Of a stretch of 8,139 nucleotides of DNA, positions 6,650-8,139 are shown one piece after another. The position numbers and the translations under genes are program-made. The notes beneath the pieces are model-generated. The model did not search any database, had not been told where the DNA came from, and saw only the letters and a list, made by a program, of their open reading frames with translations. Every line of letters starts with the position of its first letter. The first letter of the stretch is position 1. The stretch is from Parcubacteria group bacterium (lineage in GTDB: Bacteria; Patescibacteriota; Minisyncoccia; Phycocordibacterales; GCA-002724975). The stretch covers positions 1 to 8,139 of the forward strand of contig PBQF01000025.1 in NCBI GenBank assembly GCA_002724975.1, in the 5' to 3' direction.

Positions 6650-7245
6650 ATGCAGGAAAACAACAAAATAACTACCTTATTAATATGTACTATCTTTTTC
6701 GGTGTTTCCGGTTTGTTGTGCAATGTAAGATCTGCCTGTTCTCTGCCTGTAGATGACGTAATCCTTCTCGTTAATGCAGAATATTATCCGGCAGTTCATA
6801 AGGCATTTACTGGCGCCAAAAAGTCCATATTGTGTGTGATGTACATGGCTAAACTGGACAAAGGGCATTCAGGTGGAGATGAATACCAACTGATCCTTGA
6901 TCTCATAAACACACATAAAGGGGAGTAAAGGTTCTGGTTATTTTTAACCAGAATGTCAAATTCTGGGAAAAAGGCAAAAAAAGAGACGTAATTGAAAGAA
7001 GGAGTGGATATGCATACAATTTGCTATTACGTGCCGGTGTTCCTGTCTTTTATGACAGCAAAAACAGGGTAACTCACAGCAAGGTAATGGTTATTGATAA
7101 ATATATAACGATTGTAGGAAGCACTAATTGGACTTATGGCGCATTGAGAAAGAACCATGAAGCGTCTGTGATGATAAAGTCCCGGGACATCGCACTGGCA
7201 TTTGAGCAGAAATTGAAGAAAATAGAGAAAATATCAGCTAAGTAG
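6650..7245 (+). pseudogene. Secreted phospholipase D-like protein, interrupted by a frameshift
   Basis: Two adjacent frames together encode one ~198-residue single-domain PLD-superfamily protein (Nuc type: phosphodiesterase or endonuclease). Frame one (6650-6928) starts at ATG with AAGGA at 6637-6641, has a hydrophobic export signal (LLICTIFFGVSGLLC, residues 10-24) and the N-terminal PLD half: YYPAVHKAFTGAKKSILCVMYMAKL. It ends at TAA (6926-6928) just where homologues continue. Frame two (from about 6925, reading VKVLVIFNQN, to TAG at 7243-7245) carries the catalytic HxKx4Dx6GS motif, H at 7075, K at 7081, D at 7096, then GSTNWTYGAL. The second frame has no good start or ribosome site of its own. 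A -1 (or +2) shift near 6917-6928 joins them. The site GGG-GAG-TAA is not a canonical slippery heptamer, so a mutation or a sequencing error is more likely than programmed frameshifting. If corrected, the protein would be intact with an N-terminal signal. Confidence 0.75.
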
Positions 7246-7271
7246 TGTAATAATAACAGCATAAAAATATC

Positions 7272-7300
7272 TTGCATTAACAAATACGCTTTGTTATAAA
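7272..7300 (+). promoter_or_regulatory. Sigma70-type promoter of cmk, with internal inverted repeat
   Basis: TTGCAT (7272-7277) and TATAAA (7295-7300, 5/6) are exactly 17 bp apart, giving a leader of about 45 nt to the cmk start. The spacer holds a 7-bp inverted repeat, TAACAAA (7278-7284) and TTTGTTA (7290-7296), that runs into the -10 and could be an operator. The -35 is only 3/6 to consensus. Confidence 0.45.
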
Positions 7301-7341
7301 GGAGAGTTTCGATTATTCGAAGGACTTAACACAATAATATT

Positions 7342-7347
7342 GGAGGT
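7342..7347 (+). promoter_or_regulatory. Ribosome binding site that sets the cmk TTG start
   Basis: GGAGGT lies 5 nt before the TTG at 7353. The encoded N-terminus MIIAIDGPAGSGKS matches the usual cytidylate kinase beginning. Confidence 0.8.
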
Positions 7348-7352
7348 ACCTG

Positions 7353-8021
7353 TTGATCATAGCGATCGATGGGCCAGCTGGGTCTGGTAAAAGTACAGTG
7401 GCAAAAGGGTTAGCTGAGCGCCTTGGCTTTACGTATCTTGATAGTGGTGCGATGTATCGAGCGTTTACATGGAAAGTCAGCAGTTCAGGTGTTGGTTTCA
7501 GTGACAAAGAAGGAGTCTATAAGCTGTTGGCTGATACCAGTATCAGGATAGAGTGTTCGGCTGACGGATCAGAGGTGTTTGTAGATGATGTTGACGTAAC
7601 AAGAGAGATAAGACATCCCTCCGTAACAGAGAACATTCATCATATATCCAGCCTGGAATTTGTTCGCAAGAAGATGGTTGAACTCCAGAGAGACTTTGCA
7701 AGAGGCAAAGATATTGTTGCTGAAGGCAGAGATATGTGTTCGGTTGTTTTTCAGGATGCAGATAAAAAGATTTACATGGATGCCGACATTAAGGAGAGGG
7801 CAAAAAGGCGGCATTCTGAACTCGGGACTCTTGCTGGCGAGGGTAGTCTGGATAATTTGATAGAAGGCATTGCCCAGAGGGACCACAGAGATTCGACGAG
7901 GGAGCATGCACCGTTGAAAAGAGAACCGGATGCCCTTTATCTTGATACAACAAGTCTGGATGCAGAAGATGTTGTTGATATTTTGATTAAAGAGATACAG
8001 AAAGAGCAGCAGAAAAATTAG
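7353..8021 (+). CDS. cmk: Cytidylate kinase
   Basis: A 222-residue cytoplasmic kinase that phosphorylates CMP and dCMP with ATP in pyrimidine nucleotide recycling. The P-loop GPAGSGKST is at residues 7-15, followed by the CMP-binding YLDSGAMYRA (28-37). Further on are VAEGRDMCSVVF (family form EGRDIGTVVF; here CS replaces GT), DADKKIYMDADIKERAKRR of the lid region, and QRDHRDSTREHAPLKREPDALYLDTT, the conserved RD..DSTR block plus C-terminal end. Length is normal. The start is TTG at 7353, placed by a strong GGAGGT at 7342-7347 with a 5-nt gap; no ATG fits before the P-loop. It has its own promoter after the broken PLD-like gene, and the next gene follows after 75 bp. Confidence 0.96.
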   Translation: MIIAIDGPAGSGKSTVAKGLAERLGFTYLDSGAMYRAFTWKVSSSGVGFSDKEGVYKLLADTSIRIECSADGSEVFVDDVDVTREIRHPSVTENIHHISSLEFVRKKMVELQRDFARGKDIVAEGRDMCSVVFQDADKKIYMDADIKERAKRRHSELGTLAGEGSLDNLIEGIAQRDHRDSTREHAPLKREPDALYLDTTSLDAEDVVDILIKEIQKEQQKN

Positions 8022-8024
8022 TGC

Positions 8025-8036
8025 AATAACGTTATT
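8025..8036. repeat. 12-bp palindrome AATAACGTTATT after cmk
   Basis: A perfect 12-bp palindrome starts 4 bp after the cmk stop, in the 75-bp AT-rich leader of the next gene. It could be a protein-binding site, but AT-rich palindromes of this size also occur by chance. Confidence 0.3.
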
Positions 8037-8096
8037 TTACATTTAAAACTTTATTTAGCAGTTTTATTAACTTTATATTTCGGAGAATTTTTTTAA

Positions 8097-8139
8097 ATGG
8101 TTAACAAACTAGTATTAGAAAAGTACGATATCAAGCAAG
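8097..8139 (+). CDS. Start of a further gene, possibly ribosomal protein S1 (3' end outside window)
   Basis: ATG at 8097 opens a frame to the right edge reading MVNKLVLEKYDIKQ. GGAG at 8082-8085 lies 11 nt upstream, a slightly long but usable spacing. Fourteen residues are too few for a family call. The gene following cmk is commonly rpsA (30S protein S1) in bacteria, and a short charged N-terminus fits, so rpsA is the first guess from gene order alone. Confidence 0.55.
   Translation, partial: MVNKLVLEKYDIKQ

Noticed and set aside
6596..6928. Upstream ATG at 6596 for the PLD-like gene, adding SFPRRAWER
   Set aside because: The extra residues are the translated REP-like palindrome, and the ATG at 6650 has a proper ribosome site and signal peptide.
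6911..6931. Programmed -1 frameshifting in the PLD-like gene
   Set aside because: In-frame codons CAT-AAA-GGG-GAG-TAA give no X-XXY-YYZ heptamer, and I see no supporting downstream structure.

Overview
The window is ordinary bacterial chromosome, fairly AT-rich, with GTG and TTG starts alongside ATG. A predicted lipoprotein, a secreted-type phospholipase D-like protein and the general gene style suggest a Gram-negative, diderm organism. A planctomycete of the anammox type is one possibility, but that is a weak impression, not a demonstrated assignment.

Layout. From 1 to 2076 on the + strand lie the 3' end of a PcrA/UvrD DNA helicase and, 22 bp on, a NifS/IscS-type cysteine desulfurase homologue. 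Convergent to these, on the - strand, is a 374-residue lipoprotein of unknown function (2198-3322) with a good sigma70-type promoter that contains a 14-bp palindrome. Upstream of it on the same strand are the remains of a family 4 glycosyltransferase (3498-3991), broken by a stop codon, a frameshift and loss of the C-terminal half, and then an intact DUF362 protein (4119-5084). A 177-bp divergent region separates DUF362 from mtaB (5274-6638), which encodes the tRNA t6A37 methylthiotransferase. A REP-like palindrome forms the last coding part of mtaB. A phospholipase D-like gene interrupted by a frameshift follows (6650-7245), then cytidylate kinase (7353-8021) with its own promoter, and the first 14 codons of a further gene, possibly rpsA, at the right edge.

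How the genes fit together. Most intact genes are housekeeping: DNA repair/unwinding, tRNA modification and CMP phosphorylation. Two of about nine genes are broken (glycosyltransferase and PLD-like), so this is a locus with gene decay.

The most striking point is the cysteine desulfurase homologue. Its frame is intact and it keeps the catalytic cysteine loop, but the lysine that normally forms the Schiff base with PLP is glutamine, and several other cofactor and substrate contacts have changed. It looks like a pseudoenzyme or a protein with a different activity. I see no CRISPR array, tRNA, rRNA, insertion sequence or phage module, and no convincing new multi-gene system.
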